From: Ignisphaera sp.
GTDB lineage: Archaea > Thermoproteota > Thermoprotei_A > Sulfolobales > Ignisphaeraceae
DNA: 64,000 bases
Direction of reading: 5' to 3'
Assembly (NCBI GenBank): GCA_038735125.1
Contig: JAVYNU010000009.1
Span: 1 to 64,000 of the forward strand
Shown here: positions 63,321-64,000 of the stretch, piece after piece
Position numbering within the stretch: position 1 is the stretch's first letter
Layout of the letters: the number at the start of each line of letters is the position of its first letter
Notes under the pieces: generated by a model
The model's input: only the letters and a program-made list of their open reading frames with translations
What the model was told of the DNA's origin: nothing
Database searches by the model: none
Made by a program: the position numbers and the translations under genes

Positions 63321-64000
63321 ATGAGTAGACTTAATGCTGAGATAATTATAACCACTGATAGAAGCATGATGACAAATCATCATGGAAGAGAATTTATAGG
63401 CTTTCTAGCCACAGGTCCTGCTATTGGTATTCCAGAATCGCTATGGATGTATCTTTGCTGTCCTAAACCGAAGGTTGATGAATTTGGTAGACCGCGTGAG
63501 GCTCCCTATGGTCTGCGAAAAATTGAGGCAGCTCTGCAAGATGCTGGGCTAGAGGCTTACATCATAGATCCAGATTACTTGGATAGATATGTGGATACAG
63601 CCAAAATTCTAATGATAGGACACCATGACTTCTTCGCTTTTGGGCCTCCAAGTTCTGAATGGTGGCTTATAACAGGTAAGGAACCTGTCAATAGAAAGAG
63701 TTTCTTCAAGCTCATGAATAGCGAAGCTGTGCAGAAGATGAGAAGTAAAAACGTAAAAATTGTAGTTGGAGGGCCGGCAGCTTGGCAATGGCTTTGGGTA
63801 CCAGAGTATGTAGATAGATGGGGGATAGATATTATTGTTGAGGGAGAGGCTGATGAAATTATTGTTGACATTGCTAAGAGGATTTTGAATGGAGAGAAGC
63901 TACCGAGATATATATCTGTTGGCGCTCATGAATCACCTTCGATAGATAAAATACCTTTGATCAAGGGCGCAAGTGTCAATGGATTGGTAGAGATTATGAG
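63321..64000 (+). CDS. B12-binding/radical SAM-type protein, 3'-truncated by the window edge
   Basis: The frame is open from ATG 63321 to the end of the window (226 codons). The N-terminus (EIIITTDRSMMTNHHGREFI) and the region IVVGGPAAWQWLW with IIVEGEADEIIVDIAKRI resemble the cobalamin-binding-like N-terminal domain of archaeal proteins that carry a radical SAM domain afterwards. The SAM Cys motif itself would lie outside the window, so this is inference. Confidence 0.75.
   Translation, partial: MSRLNAEIIITTDRSMMTNHHGREFIGFLATGPAIGIPESLWMYLCCPKPKVDEFGRPREAPYGLRKIEAALQDAGLEAYIIDPDYLDRYVDTAKILMIGHHDFFAFGPPSSEWWLITGKEPVNRKSFFKLMNSEAVQKMRSKNVKIVVGGPAAWQWLWVPEYVDRWGIDIIVEGEADEIIVDIAKRILNGEKLPRYISVGAHESPSIDKIPLIKGASVNGLVEIM

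Overview
The window is an A+T-rich, gene-dense piece of an archaeal chromosome. The gene set points to a hyperthermophilic crenarchaeon (Thermoproteota, Desulfurococcales-like; an Ignisphaera-type organism would fit, but that is inference). Evidence: group II chaperonin, RNA polymerase subunit K, a B1-type family B DNA polymerase, a two-AAA-domain Cdc48, tRNA acetyltransferase TmcA, wyosine synthase Taw1, mismatch endonuclease NucS, acidic ribosomal protein P1 (L12) beside archaeal AlaRS, an A-type ATP synthase, and GGTG-type ribosome binding sites with many TTG and GTG starts. I see no insertion sequence, CRISPR array, prophage or rRNA. Genes are separated by short gaps or overlap by a few bases.

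Region 1 (1-12.1 kb): 3' end of a thermosome gene, rpoK, a type IA topoisomerase, then on the minus strand a zinc-ribbon protein coupled to signal peptidase I. Enolase, a DRG/Obg-like GTPase with TGS domain and a small conserved protein follow. The minus strand then carries two small unknown proteins, DNA polymerase B1 and a hexapeptide acyltransferase. Region 2 (12.1-20.4 kb): pyruvate phosphate dikinase, Cdc48 and tmcA, the last overlapping a small Cys-containing protein. Region 3 (20.3-24.2 kb, minus): a compact five-gene operon of DHH phosphoesterase, NucS, hotdog protein, UPF0282 metallo-beta-lactamase-like protein and metallophosphoesterase. Region 4 (24.3-29.7 kb, plus): taw1, an MBL-fold nuclease-like protein, rpl12 and alaS.

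Region 5 (29.7-40.1 kb) is the most accessory part. It holds a winged-helix-like protein and about 540 bp without an intact gene. A perfect palindrome then stands in front of a translationally coupled pair of unknown genes. A GH31 alpha-glycosidase, a CoA-disulfide-reductase-like flavoprotein, an orphan protein and an AEC permease follow. Last is a divergent pair: a polysaccharide deacetylase and an ATP-grasp/HAD fusion.

Region 6 (40.1-48.7 kb, minus) is a complete nine-gene A-type ATP synthase operon in the order H-I-K-E-C-F-A-B-D. Its duplicated proteolipid carries residues resembling a Na+ site. Region 7 (48.8-57.5 kb): sugar nucleotidyltransferase, an overlapping pair of radical SAM protein and nucleotidyltransferase, site-2 protease with GNAT acetyltransferase, Fe-dependent alcohol dehydrogenase, AmrS-like radical SAM enzyme, TatD nuclease, an HTH regulator with a Cys cluster, an ASCH protein and tRNA-Leu(UAG). 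Region 8 (57.6-64 kb): a glutamate-semialdehyde-aminomutase-like aminotransferase, a 2x[4Fe-4S] ferredoxin, an Lhr helicase, two small unknown genes and the 5' part of a B12/radical SAM protein that leaves the window.

Most of the window is housekeeping: replication and repair, translation and RNA modification, protein quality control, lower glycolysis (enolase, PPDK) and energy coupling. The best candidates for something undescribed are the palindrome-controlled pair at 30.6-31.5 kb, the deacetylase/ATP-grasp-HAD locus at 37.5-40.1 kb and the radical SAM/nucleotidyltransferase pair at 49.6-51.2 kb.
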